From NCBI RefSeq assembly GCF_000225525.1, contig NZ_AGBF01000036.1, positions 1 through 49,487 on the forward strand: DNA of 49,487 bases. The letters run 5' to 3'. The DNA is from Streptomyces zinciresistens K42 (lineage in GTDB: Bacteria > Actinomycetota > Actinomycetes > Streptomycetales > Streptomycetaceae). This document shows, one piece after another, positions 25,928-35,396 of the stretch. Made by a program: the position numbers and the translations under genes. The notes below the pieces were generated by a model. The model made no database searches, was not told the origin of the DNA, and saw only the letters and a list, made by a program, of their open reading frames with translations. Numbering within the stretch: position 1 is the first letter of the stretch; every line of letters starts with the position of its first letter.

Positions 25928-26443
25928 TCAGTGGAACCAGGTAACGAGTCGCACATGCTCTGCTCCATGGAGTTCGCTGAGTGTCCGCATCACGCTCCAG
26001 ACCGGCCCCCAGTGGGTTTCGTCTCCGGCGACCGCTTCTCGGCTTCGCGTGCCGGAGCTGTCTGTTTCCTGCCAGTCGGTCGAGGCGAGCTCGGCCCACG
26101 TGATCCATGTCGTGCCGTGGGTGTCAGGAGATCCGCCGTAGGCGGCGTACTCGGTTTGGAGCCCCTCGGATGCGTCGCTCGAAAAGCCCCGGCTTTCGGC
26201 CAGAGGGCGGAAGCCGAAGTGGTTCCGGATGCCGAAGAGGCAGGCGAGGGCGTCGTAGGCGTTGCCGTTGTTGAGTAGGAAGAGGTCGATGGCGGCGTGC
26301 CACACGGAGTCCTCGTCGTAGGGGCCCAGAGGCGGGCACCTGGCCGGCACTCGATCATCCCGCTGACTTCGGTAGACATGTACGCATGCTGCCCGCACGG
26401 CCCGTGACTCGGCACCTGCTTTTCCTACGACCCGCTTCGCCAA
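25928..26443 (-). CDS. Hypothetical protein, start uncertain
   Basis: Up to 171 aa. Conserved-looking part: WHAAIDLFLLNNGNAYDALA, FGIRNHFGFRPLAESRG, THGTTWITWAELA, GPVWSVMRTLSELHGAEHV and the ending RLVTWF. The last segment is a frequent pattern in Streptomyces hypothetical proteins of unknown function. The reading frame opens at TTG 26443, but GTG 26350 and GTG 26305 are in-frame alternatives, and the first 30 residues are basic with little character, so the true protein may be about 125-140 aa. No domain name recognised. It lies just downstream of the TniQ-like pseudogene. Confidence 0.6.
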   Translation of the reverse strand: MAKRVVGKAGAESRAVRAACVHVYRSQRDDRVPARCPPLGPYDEDSVWHAAIDLFLLNNGNAYDALACLFGIRNHFGFRPLAESRGFSSDASEGLQTEYAAYGGSPDTHGTTWITWAELASTDWQETDSSGTRSREAVAGDETHWGPVWSVMRTLSELHGAEHVRLVTWFH

Positions 26444-26457
26444 GTGCGCAGGTGCCG

Positions 26458-28320
26458 CTATCCGCCATCAGGTGTGAGGGCCTCGCGGGCTGAGGCCCAG
26501 ATGCGTTCGAACTCGGCCGCTGTGATTTCGGTGGCGGACTGGGTGTCCTGCCAGCAGTCCAGGCTGCCTTCGGCAAGGATGCCGTACTTGTGCTCGTAGA
26601 CGGCCATCGCTGTTTGGTCACGCTGGTCGCGGAGGTCCAGGACCTCGCTCAGGGCGGTTGCAGTGACGGGCTGCAGGGTGGGGCCTTGCAGGTCGACGTG
26701 ACGAAGTGCCCAGCTCTCGTTGTCGAGCTCGAAGTAGGACCAGGTGTCGAGCTCGTCGTAGTAGGAGCGGATCCATCGGGTGGCGTTGATGTGGCTACTC
26801 CTTGGGGGCGGAGGGTCGGGGGACCACTGCGGTGGGGGCCAGAGGTGCTCCTGAGCGCGCGGCAGCGGTGCACCCGCGTCGATCTGCCGCGCGAGAGAAT
26901 CGGCGTGTTCGATCAGCAATCGTCGCAGTTCAGCGTAGTGGGGCAGAGGGTCGGGCCGGGTGAGCTGGAACCAGGTGGTATGGCGTCGGTTCGCCCAGGC
27001 GCGTTGGACGTGCTCCGGCTTGCCGGCCTCGATGAGGCGAGGTGCGAAAAGATGTTCGCCCTGGGTGATGCGTGTCCAGATGAAGATCGAGGCGTCCTGG
27101 CGCTTGCGGTCGTCGAGCACCGGCTGGACAGGGCCTGGGGTTGGCGGCAGGCGGCTGATGAGGCCCTGCCACTCGCCGCGGCTGAGGTGCCAGTCTTCGA
27201 GGACGGCGCGGCGGTAGTGGTAGTCGGTGGGGGCTGTGTCGGCGGCCAACTGCTCGGCGAGGTTGTGCAGGGCGTCTTCGAAGGCGGCGGGGCCTTGCCG
27301 GGACCGGGCCCAGCGGCGCGCATCGCTGGCCGGATTCAACTGCATCCGGCTGGGCGAGATTCCGAGGAACTCGGCGGCTTCGTCCATGGAGCCGCCCGCG
27401 ACCCAGCGGACAAGCCGGATGGCCGCAGTCCGTCGCAGGATCTTGGGGGTGACGTCTTTCAGGTGACTGAAATGCTCTTCGAACCATTGGGGTTCGAGGA
27501 ATGCCGGGATGTGCTCGGGCCGGTAGTCGCGCTGCGGGACATGCCTGACAGGCCATGGGGCCGCTGGTGCGGCCGAGAGTGCGGGTCAGTGGCGCCGCAG
27601 TTCGCTCCATGCGTACTGAGCAGGAGCTTTCCCAGCGCGTGAACTGGCGGGCCCAGATGCTTCTGGAGATTCCGTTCCTGGAGGAGGCGTTGATCAGGTC
27701 GGCCAGTGTGCTGCGTAGATCGTGTGCTTCCAGGAGCATGTGGGAGGCATGGAGGAGGGCTGCGCAAACCGCCGCATCGCGTGGTGGTGCCAGCAGGAGG
27801 CGGTTGCGTTCGCCGGAGGTGTTGCCCGCAGCATGGATGGTGCGGAAGTGCCTGTTCACCCGGGCGGCGAGGCCGTCGTCGATGAGGGAACGGGAGTGGG
27901 GCCATGACGAGCTGACCAGTGCGGTCACGAGCCTGAGGTCGGTGAAGTACCGAGAGGCTTCCCGGAAGGTCGGTCGGGGGCGAGGAAGCTGAGGATGTGT
28001 TCCTGGAAGCCGAGAAGCTTGTCGGTGGGGCGGAACCTCGCAGAGTGGGATTGCGCGGTATCCAGTCTGGCGCCGCAGGCCGGCGTGATCCGCTTGACGG
28101 GAGAAGGGATGGTGGCCCGCCTCCGGCACTGGGCGGGGTGCAGGACGCTGTCGTTCGCCCTGTGGATCAACAGGTCGGCTTCGTCCGCCGAGTCGCGGCA
28201 TTTCAGGCATTCGTGTCTGAGGTAGAGCCTGTGGTCCAGGCAGGCGAAGACGACGGGGAGGTGCCACGTCTTTTGCCAGGCTCCTCCGAGCTGTTGGTCA
28301 AGAGGGGAGCCGTTACGTGA
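26458..28320 (-). pseudogene. TniQ-like transposition protein, frameshifted and truncated
   Basis: Read on the minus strand from 28320: NGSPLDQQLGGAWQKTWHL, PVVFACLDHRLYLRHECLKC and VLHPAQC are typical of the TniQ N-terminal zinc domain (Tn7-like targeting protein family). The frame then breaks near 27960. Homology goes on in another frame (EASRYFTDLRLVTALVSSSW to about 27640) and breaks again near 27635. It continues as GKAPAQYAWSELRRH to TGA 27588-27586, then from 27585 as PQRDYRPEHIPAFLEPQWFE, ILRRTAAIRLVRWVAGGSMD and a C-terminal helical region to the stop at 26458. So there are at least two frameshifts, one internal stop and a missing start. No transposase gene is beside it. Confidence 0.7.
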
Positions 28321-28502
28321 CCGACGTCGCGGCCAGACCCGAACTGGGCACGGTCACCCCAGTGTTCCGCCTTCCTCCGCTGACCGCGCACACAAGTAGA
28401 GAAGGGTGCATGCAGGGGCTGTCGTCGGTCTCTCAGAACACAGGTCCTGTGGATACCGGTGTCCTCCGTCGTCATGGCACCGCGTAGGTGTCGATCCCGT
28501 CG

Positions 28503-31500
28503 TCACTCGTGGTCAGTCTCGGCCTCGTCGTCCGGCGTCGTGGACAGTCCGGCCGCGTCGGCGAGATCTGGGTCCTCCATGCTCTGGTTTCCAGCAGGTG
28601 TGTCCGACCCCTCGTTCGAAGTCCGGTCGCCGTCGGCGAGTGTCGGGAGGACATATGCCTGGGCCAGCCCCGCGAGGTGGAGTGGGAGGGGGAGAGAGAG
28701 GGCAGCGGCGTAGTCCGGGGCCTGGCGGAGCTGGTGCACGGCGAGGGCCAGCGCCTCGGGGCCGTCGGGTTTTTCCGGTACGGGGGCAGCCGGATCGTCA
28801 TCTTCGTGGCAGCCCAGTACCGCGATCTCCACCAGGGTCGGGTTCCAGGCGCTGGTGCCCGCCTGCGAGGTGAGGTTGCCTGCTGCGTTGACCCGGGTGG
28901 CGAGGCGGTCGAGTGCGGGAGAGATCGCATGGGTTCCGGGGCGTTCGGTGGTGCTGTAGAAGATTCGCTCGCGCGATGAAGCCCTGTAGTGCTGCTGGGG
29001 ATCCTGTGCCCAGAAGCCGGCCGGCTGTCCGTGGGGCTTGCCCGGGTCGGCCAGCCCCCACCACTGGGCGCTCTCGCGACCGCCGCATCCGCGCACGCGT
29101 ACGAGGCGCAGTTCGTCGTCCAGTCGTCCTGCTGGGGCGTGGCCGGTCTTGATCAGATCGCGTTCGGTCTGGCCGTCCTGGAGCCAGGGCCAGTGCAGTC
29201 GGCTGTTCTGAGCGTGGGTGATCAGTGCGGTGGGTTGCCCTCGGAGGGAGTGCAGCACGCGTTGGAGGAATGCCGCGGTCTCCCTGCGCTGTTGGGCGAG
29301 GTTGCTGCGCCACTGCTTGCCGGTGACCCTAGGCGCATCGGGACGTGCGTCATCGTCTGGAGTCCCGGGTTCCGTGAACGCTTCGGGGTCGATCTCCGCC
29401 TGTTTCACCAGACCGAGGAGGAACTGCGGGTAGGGCACCCATTCCCCCGCGGTGTCATCCCAGCCGCGTACGGCTGCAAGGCCTTCCCCGGCCGCGAGCG
29501 GGGTGACGAGGACGGCCACAGGCAGGTGCTTGGGCAACCGGGTCGGACCGTCCTTACGACGTTTCACCATCCACACCGCCGCGTATTGCAGCGAGTCCGG
29601 AAGATCGTCACCGAGGGTGTGCTGGGGCAGGACGCGGACGCCGAGCTGGCGCAGTCCGTCGAGCCACGAGCTGCACGTGCGGTGGTCGAGGCTTTCCGCA
29701 TTGTCGATCTGCCGGTCGGTGGACGGGGTGACGACGAACTGAGTCAACAGGCCCGCGTCGGCGCACCCGAGGCGGATGGCGAACTTGGGGTCCGTCGACG
29801 CCGGGCGGAATGTGCTGCGGTGTGCGACTTCCACGAGGGCGAGTTCGGGGCGGAAGGGGTCCGCGCCGTCCGTGCGGAGCCATGCGCGCAGGGCGCGGCG
29901 CCGTCCGACGACGGCAGCCGCGAGCGCCGCGCCTTTGCCCTTGACGGCCGGGTCGGGCACGAGCCTGTCGCCCAGTCCGTCGGCGAGGGGCAGGCAGCGC
30001 AGCCTGAGTGTGACCTCCGCCGTCCGCCACTCCAGGACGACCGGTGCTCCGGGCGTGGCCTCGTCGAAGTCCCGGTCCGTGACGTGGGCGGCACTGGCGC
30101 CGCCGTCGCCGTCGAGGCCCAGGGCCTTGGCGAACTGTTCCACTGCCTCGCTGCGTACCTCGGGCGACTGCCACAGCAGCCGGGCCTCCACCATGGGCGG
30201 GCCGGCCTGTTCCGGCCCGTGGGAGGCGATCCGGGCCTGTGCCGCGAGTGCCACGCGCCGTGCCCGGGTCTCGCGCAGCAGCTCGGTCTTCTTGGCCTCG
30301 TCGGTCTTGGGCTTGGGCCGCCGGTTCTCCGGAGCGCCGATGCCCTTGCCGCGTCCGCGCGTGAGGTCGGGTACCCGGGCCAGTGTTTCAGGGAGGGCCT
30401 GCTCGGCCCATTCGGTGAGCTGGGCCCGCTGGTTGGGCATGAAGCCGGTGCCGATCTCGTGCTTGCCCATTCTGGTGCTGTGGACCACGGCGGCGCGGAC
30501 GCCGCGGCCCTCACCGATCCAGGAAGCCGGTTCGGTGAGGAGCTGTTCGGGGTCGGGGAAGTTGCCGGCGAGGCTGAGTCCGCGCAGGATGCCGGCGGTG
30601 TCGTTCTCCGACCAGACGAAGGTGTCGGCGGCCCGGTCGCGACGCAGGCGTGCCAGTGCGTAGCGTTCGGTGGCCGGTGCGCCCGGCAGCCAGGGGATGG
30701 TGGGCCGCAGGTAGACCGTAGTGGCCTCCCGGTAGGGCAGGTTGAGGCGTTTGGTGGTGGTCCGAGGGTGGGTCGCCCAGCGGCGTACACCCCAGTGCAG
30801 GTGGAGCCGCGGCCTGGGGTCGAAGGGCGTGGTGTGCAGGGAGATGTTCAGGAGGACGGAGAACCACCACTCCTTGCGTTTGACGGTCCGGCACAGAGGC
30901 TGCGACATGAGTTCCGCGCCCTGGTCCCGAGGCCCGCGGGGCAGCGCTCGGAACCGCAGCTCTCCGCCCTCGAACGGGAAGGGATCGAGGGTCAGGATGC
31001 GGCGTGCCAGGGCGTCGGTGGCGAGTTGGAACTGGCGCGGTTCCGGGGCGGCTGTGCCGCCTCCGGTGGTCGGAGTGGTGAGGAGTTCGACGCCTGTGAC
31101 CGGCTGCCACTCGGGCAGGTTCTGCTTCAGCTCGGTGCTGCTCGCGAGCAACAGTGAGCGGAACCGGGGATCCTGTGCGGAGTCCTTGGGGCCGAGGGTA
31201 CGCAGCCAGGCATCGAGGAGTTGCTGCATGGAACGGCCCGGAAGGGGGTCGGGCGCCGAGGCCGGTACATACATCCAGAAGTCCTCGGCGGCCCGCGGCC
31301 CCGGTTCCACGGGGATCCGCGGCCGGGGGCGGACGATCACGTCGGGGGCGAGGGTCTGGAGCACGCCGTCGAGTCGGCGGGTGGGCAGCGTCAGCTGCCG
31401 CTTCTCCTCGTCCCGCCCGTGGTTGTGCAGTTCGAGGAGTCCGGCATGCCAGTGCTCGGGGAAGGGAAGTGCGTGGAAGTCCTCGGTCCAGGGGGTGCCC

Positions 31501-31544
31501 TCCTCGGCCAGGTGGTAGGCGGATCGGCGGATGTTCTTGTACAT
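28503..31544 (-). CDS. pPIWI_RE family protein (prokaryotic PIWI-like, RNaseH fold)
   Basis: 1013 aa from ATG 31544, chosen because GGGAGA sits 7 nt upstream; ATG 31568 lacks one. The N-terminal 500 residues match the unfamiliar X-type region of pPIWI_RE proteins. The C-terminal RNaseH/PIWI part (about 560-970) has WRTAEVTLRLRCLPLADGLG, YAAVWMVKRRKDG and PVAVLVTPLA, then VRVRGCGGRESAQWW with Arg823-Glu824 as candidates for the family's conserved R and E. FYSTTERPGTHAISPALDRLATR, WNPTLVEIAV and HQLRQAPDYAAALSLPLPLHL follow. The tail after 965 is acidic and disordered. pPIWI_RE proteins are predicted to bind nucleic-acid duplexes in plasmid/phage defence with a DinG helicase and an REase, both encoded upstream here. 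Last gene of the operon. Confidence 0.88.
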   Translation of the reverse strand: MYKNIRRSAYHLAEEGTPWTEDFHALPFPEHWHAGLLELHNHGRDEEKRQLTLPTRRLDGVLQTLAPDVIVRPRPRIPVEPGPRAAEDFWMYVPASAPDPLPGRSMQQLLDAWLRTLGPKDSAQDPRFRSLLLASSTELKQNLPEWQPVTGVELLTTPTTGGGTAAPEPRQFQLATDALARRILTLDPFPFEGGELRFRALPRGPRDQGAELMSQPLCRTVKRKEWWFSVLLNISLHTTPFDPRPRLHLHWGVRRWATHPRTTTKRLNLPYREATTVYLRPTIPWLPGAPATERYALARLRRDRAADTFVWSENDTAGILRGLSLAGNFPDPEQLLTEPASWIGEGRGVRAAVVHSTRMGKHEIGTGFMPNQRAQLTEWAEQALPETLARVPDLTRGRGKGIGAPENRRPKPKTDEAKKTELLRETRARRVALAAQARIASHGPEQAGPPMVEARLLWQSPEVRSEAVEQFAKALGLDGDGGASAAHVTDRDFDEATPGAPVVLEWRTAEVTLRLRCLPLADGLGDRLVPDPAVKGKGAALAAAVVGRRRALRAWLRTDGADPFRPELALVEVAHRSTFRPASTDPKFAIRLGCADAGLLTQFVVTPSTDRQIDNAESLDHRTCSSWLDGLRQLGVRVLPQHTLGDDLPDSLQYAAVWMVKRRKDGPTRLPKHLPVAVLVTPLAAGEGLAAVRGWDDTAGEWVPYPQFLLGLVKQAEIDPEAFTEPGTPDDDARPDAPRVTGKQWRSNLAQQRRETAAFLQRVLHSLRGQPTALITHAQNSRLHWPWLQDGQTERDLIKTGHAPAGRLDDELRLVRVRGCGGRESAQWWGLADPGKPHGQPAGFWAQDPQQHYRASSRERIFYSTTERPGTHAISPALDRLATRVNAAGNLTSQAGTSAWNPTLVEIAVLGCHEDDDPAAPVPEKPDGPEALALAVHQLRQAPDYAAALSLPLPLHLAGLAQAYVLPTLADGDRTSNEGSDTPAGNQSMEDPDLADAAGLSTTPDDEAETDHE

Positions 31545-31625
31545 ATCGGTTCTCCCTGCGATGTCCATACGTAGGCGCTGAGGTTGCTCGCCAACAGTGC
31601 TGCTCAGGGCGGTGGTTGACGTATT

Positions 31626-34600
31626 TCAGTCGATCGGTCGCGGGCCGGGTGACGTCCCCATGGCGCACAGTGCTTCGTACAGCGGGCGGTAGAGGAGCTT
31701 GACGAGTGCGGCGTCGGCGGGATCGGTGCGCGCGCCGTACTCGACGGTGCCGGTGACCTTGTCGGTGTGGGCGAAGTACGGCGCCAGAACGTCCCGCAGC
31801 CTGACCAGCAGTCCGGGGTCGCCTGCGCGGCGTGGACGCCGGCCCTGGCCGGTGAAGGGGGCCTGTGCCGCGGCGAGTTGCGGTGCGAAGGCCGCGTCGA
31901 CGAACACGACGCGGGCGGGTACGCCACCGCGGACGAGGCGCCCGATGACCTGCCAGATGGTGACGAGTTGGTCCCAGACGAAGGACTTCTTCTCGTCATC
32001 GGAGAGCGAGGAGTAGATGTAGGGCCGTGACAGTACGTGCCGCCACACGCCGCGTGCGGTGGTCCTGAAAGCACTGCCTGCCGCGTTCAAGTCCCCGGCC
32101 TGGGTGACCATGTCGCTGAACGTTCCTTCGTCCGGCAGCTCCAGCTGACCGCGTACGAACCGCGTCGCCCAGTCGTTGATGGCGAAGACCGCCAGGGACA
32201 GGTCGTCAGGGCGGGGATGCGGGCGGACCAGGAAGAACACCGTTCCGAACGCCGCCACCTTCTCCTCGCCGGGCCGTTGGGGGGCGGTGAGGATGTTGTG
32301 TCCTCGCTCCACGGCGAGGAGGGGCGCCACGAGCAGTTCGGCGTCCGGGTCGTCGGCGAAGGACGCGAGGTCCCCACGCCGGACCGCTCCCGCACCTGAT
32401 CCCGTGCCCGGCGCCTGGCTCCCCGTCGGCGCCGTCCCGTCGACAGCGGCCTCCAGTTCGGCGTCGTCGGCGGCCAGGACTCGTACCCGGCCACGCCAGC
32501 GCGGGATCTCGTTCAGGGCGGTGGCGGCCACTTTGGCTTCCGCGTAGCTGCCCACCAGGAGCAGGGCACGTTTGCGGCGCTGGTCGGGGATTCGGGCGAG
32601 TTCGCTCTGGAGAGGGGAGGAATTGCCGTCGCTCCGGGATCGGGCGAGCCGGTCGATCATCAGGCGCAGGACGTCCTCGCGCTGGTCGGGGTCCTGGCCG
32701 GAGAGCCGGATCGGCTGTCCTGCGGTGTCGTACAGGAACTCGGTGCGGAACACGGTCTTCCGGATGGCGTCGAGAGCCTTGGGCTGCGGTTTCAGTACGG
32801 CGCGGACAGGTGCGAGGACGTGGGCCCGGGTAGAGGTGCCGGCCCAACTGGTGCCCGACATCAACAGCACGTGTGGGCCGGCTTTGCCGAGGCCTGGGTC
32901 GGCGCCGAGCTGGGGAAGACCCAGGAGCAGTTCCCGGCCCACGCCCGCGCAACGGAAGAAGCGCAGGGTGCCGGTACGGTGTCCGTCCTTGTTGCGGGCG
33001 GCGGCCCGTTCGTCCACCAGGTACTGGAAGCCCAGGACGTTGCCCATGGGCGCTTCGGGCAGCAGTGGCGCGTAGTCGAGGGGCGGGCGGCGGGTCAGCT
33101 CGTGGGCCGCGGAGTCCAGCCGTAGCGCTGCCTCCACCTGAGGCCACAGGAACGTCACCCGGTCCAGGCGTTGGTGCAAGGCGGCGAGGATGAGGGTGAA
33201 TTCCAGCCGCCGTGCGTTGAGTTCACGCCACTCCTCGGTGAGTGGTACGTCCTCGGGAGCAGGCTCCTTGCCTCGCTTGGCAGCGGGCATGGGGCGCTGT
33301 TCCGGGCCCGGCGCTCCGACGAGGAAGGAGTCGAGGAGCGCGCGGACTCGGCGTCGTGTCCGCTTCTCATCGAGGGTGTGCAGGACGTCGTGGGCTAGGG
33401 CTGTGAGCTCGTCGGCGGGAGTTCCGTAGGGGCCGCGTCCGCCGAGCGGATCGTCGCGGAACGTGTCGAAGAACCCGGTGATCTCGGTGCGTCGATGCGC
33501 CCACGGAGCGTCGGGGATGTGGTAGTCGCCATCGGCCCCGAGCCCTTCCTCGTCCTCGTAGAGGGCGCTCTCGTCCTCGACATCCCCTTCGTTCGTGCTG
33601 TCCGGCCACCCGGCGGCCTGGCTTCGCGTCAGCGGGTACCAGGCGTGCAGCAGCTTCTCCTGGAGGGTCCAGGCACTGAAGTAGTCGATCTGCGCCCAGT
33701 CCCGCATCGCTCCGTCGTCGATGAGCATGGCGTACAGCCGGTTCGCGGCGGATCCGACGACGTCCAGGGCGGCGGACCACCGTTCCACGTCCTGGTCGGA
33801 GAGCTGCAGCCTTCCCTGCCGGGCGAGTTCGGCGATCTCGTGGGTCTGCAGCTGGTCGAGCCAAGAGTCGGAGACACCCTTGGTGACGAGCGTGGCCGAC
33901 GGGGCGAACATCTGGTCGAGCTGCATCTGTACGCGGTCGGCCTCGTCGACGACGACGATGTCGCTGCGCAGGCAGGCCAGCTCCAGATAGCGCAGGCGCT
34001 CGGCGTTGAGCTGACGCGGAACCGCCGTCTGGACGAGACTGGCCGGGTTGGCCACCCAGATCAGCGCGTCCACGAGGTCACGCGCGGCGGAGTGCCGGGG
34101 GCAGACGCTCCACAGCGGGCAGGCGTGCGGGGTGCCCAGGTCCTCCTCGTCGCTGTCGGTGTCATCCGTGGCGTCCTCCCCGTCGACGGCGCCTCGGGCT
34201 CGTTCGAGCTCGCGTACCGCGCGCTCGGCCGCGGGCTCCTCGGCGGTCTCCTGGCGCCGAGCGGGGTGAAGGGCACCGCACGGCGCGTCGGTGTAGCGCA
34301 GGGGCTCGGACGTGTCGAGTGCGCGCAAAGCGTCCAGTGGGCAGGCGGTGCTGAGGTGGGCGAAGACGGGACCGGTGTGCGCCAGCAGGGAGTGTTCTCC
34401 CCGTGCGGCGAGTCTGCGGTGCAGCCGCTGGGTGTGCTGCGGCCGCGTCGTGCCCCCCTGTACCAGGGAGGCGCTCAGACCGAGCGTGCGGAACAGCTCG
34501 GTCAGCGTCAGCTGTTCCGCCACGTCGCCGACGACGAGTGTGATGCGCAGGCCGTTGTGGTACGCCCAGACGGCGAGCAGGGTCATCAAGGTCGACTTGC

Positions 34601-35396
34601 CGGCGCCGACCATGCCGACGAGGTGGGTGAGCCGGTCGAGCGGCAGCGCGGACGCCTCTTCGAAGTCTGTCCCGTCCGGGGTACGGGTGTCGAGGTCGAG
34701 TTGGGCGAGACGCTGCTCCCAGTTCCCCGCCTTGAGCCCGCGCCGCTGCTCCTCCGTGTCCATCCACCGTGCGACGTCCGCGAGTTCGTCGAGTGGCACG
34801 TCGAGGGGGCCTGCGGTGGCCGGGCGTTCGGCGGTGAGGGGGTGGCCGGGGAAGGGGTCCCGCACGAGATCGGCGGGGACCGTGACGGAAGTGCGCCGGT
34901 GGCGGCGGTCCATGAAGCGGTGTTCGCCCGCCTCCGCCGGGGGAAGCACCTTCGTGGCGAAGCCGGGGAGGTTCGCGAGCGCGTCGTCGTAGGTGGTGAA
35001 GCGGTCGGCCGCCACCTTGAGGGGGACCCGATGGGCGGGCTCCCCGGCCGCCGGGACGCGGTACGCGCGCAGCCGTTCGGGCAGTTCCAGGTAGGCGTCC
35101 AGGCTCTGCTGCCACATCCGGCCGCGGCGCATCGGCCAGAGCAGGTGCCGGGCCGCGGCCAGCGCGACCTGTTCGGTGGTGCCATTGGGGAGCTTCGAGG
35201 CCCGCGCGAAGGCGAGGCCGTAGCCGCCGAGGAGCGTCCACGCCCCGTCGGCAGCGTGACCGGGCGCCACGGTCTCCATCAGCCGCAGAGCGAGCTCGAC
35301 CTGGCAGAGCAGAGCGGGCCGCGTCCCGGCGTGTTCTTCGGGCCAAGGCCTCAGCGTGGCGACGACCGGCTGGTACCAGCTGCTGCGGTCACGCAT
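31626..35396 (-). CDS. DinG/XPD-like helicase of pPIWI_RE module
   Basis: 1256 aa. The N-terminal domain (1-250, VALAAARHLLWPMRRGRMWQ) is the region found only in helicases of the pPIWI_RE three-gene module. Walker A is GMVGAGKST (261-269, Lys267) and the DEAD-type Walker B is VVVDEADRV (484-487). Between them lie four Cys (352, 373, 426, 432), the position of the Fe-S cluster in XPD/DinG helicases. Motif VI-like QVIGRLVRGG is at about 1150. Such enzymes unwind DNA or RNA-DNA hybrids 5' to 3'. An acidic linker lies at 405-420. Its ATG overlaps the upstream stop by 8 nt (ATGCGTGA). The gap to the PIWI gene is 81 bp with no visible promoter. Confidence 0.88.
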   Translation of the reverse strand: MRDRSSWYQPVVATLRPWPEEHAGTRPALLCQVELALRLMETVAPGHAADGAWTLLGGYGLAFARASKLPNGTTEQVALAAARHLLWPMRRGRMWQQSLDAYLELPERLRAYRVPAAGEPAHRVPLKVAADRFTTYDDALANLPGFATKVLPPAEAGEHRFMDRRHRRTSVTVPADLVRDPFPGHPLTAERPATAGPLDVPLDELADVARWMDTEEQRRGLKAGNWEQRLAQLDLDTRTPDGTDFEEASALPLDRLTHLVGMVGAGKSTLMTLLAVWAYHNGLRITLVVGDVAEQLTLTELFRTLGLSASLVQGGTTRPQHTQRLHRRLAARGEHSLLAHTGPVFAHLSTACPLDALRALDTSEPLRYTDAPCGALHPARRQETAEEPAAERAVRELERARGAVDGEDATDDTDSDEEDLGTPHACPLWSVCPRHSAARDLVDALIWVANPASLVQTAVPRQLNAERLRYLELACLRSDIVVVDEADRVQMQLDQMFAPSATLVTKGVSDSWLDQLQTHEIAELARQGRLQLSDQDVERWSAALDVVGSAANRLYAMLIDDGAMRDWAQIDYFSAWTLQEKLLHAWYPLTRSQAAGWPDSTNEGDVEDESALYEDEEGLGADGDYHIPDAPWAHRRTEITGFFDTFRDDPLGGRGPYGTPADELTALAHDVLHTLDEKRTRRRVRALLDSFLVGAPGPEQRPMPAAKRGKEPAPEDVPLTEEWRELNARRLEFTLILAALHQRLDRVTFLWPQVEAALRLDSAAHELTRRPPLDYAPLLPEAPMGNVLGFQYLVDERAAARNKDGHRTGTLRFFRCAGVGRELLLGLPQLGADPGLGKAGPHVLLMSGTSWAGTSTRAHVLAPVRAVLKPQPKALDAIRKTVFRTEFLYDTAGQPIRLSGQDPDQREDVLRLMIDRLARSRSDGNSSPLQSELARIPDQRRKRALLLVGSYAEAKVAATALNEIPRWRGRVRVLAADDAELEAAVDGTAPTGSQAPGTGSGAGAVRRGDLASFADDPDAELLVAPLLAVERGHNILTAPQRPGEEKVAAFGTVFFLVRPHPRPDDLSLAVFAINDWATRFVRGQLELPDEGTFSDMVTQAGDLNAAGSAFRTTARGVWRHVLSRPYIYSSLSDDEKKSFVWDQLVTIWQVIGRLVRGGVPARVVFVDAAFAPQLAAAQAPFTGQGRRPRRAGDPGLLVRLRDVLAPYFAHTDKVTGTVEYGARTDPADAALVKLLYRPLYEALCAMGTSPGPRPID

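Noticed and set aside
28503..31544. Ordinary prokaryotic Argonaute
   Set aside because: No PAZ/MID-like layout and no DEDX tetrad in the expected order. The RE-type C-terminus and operon partners fit the pPIWI_RE family better.
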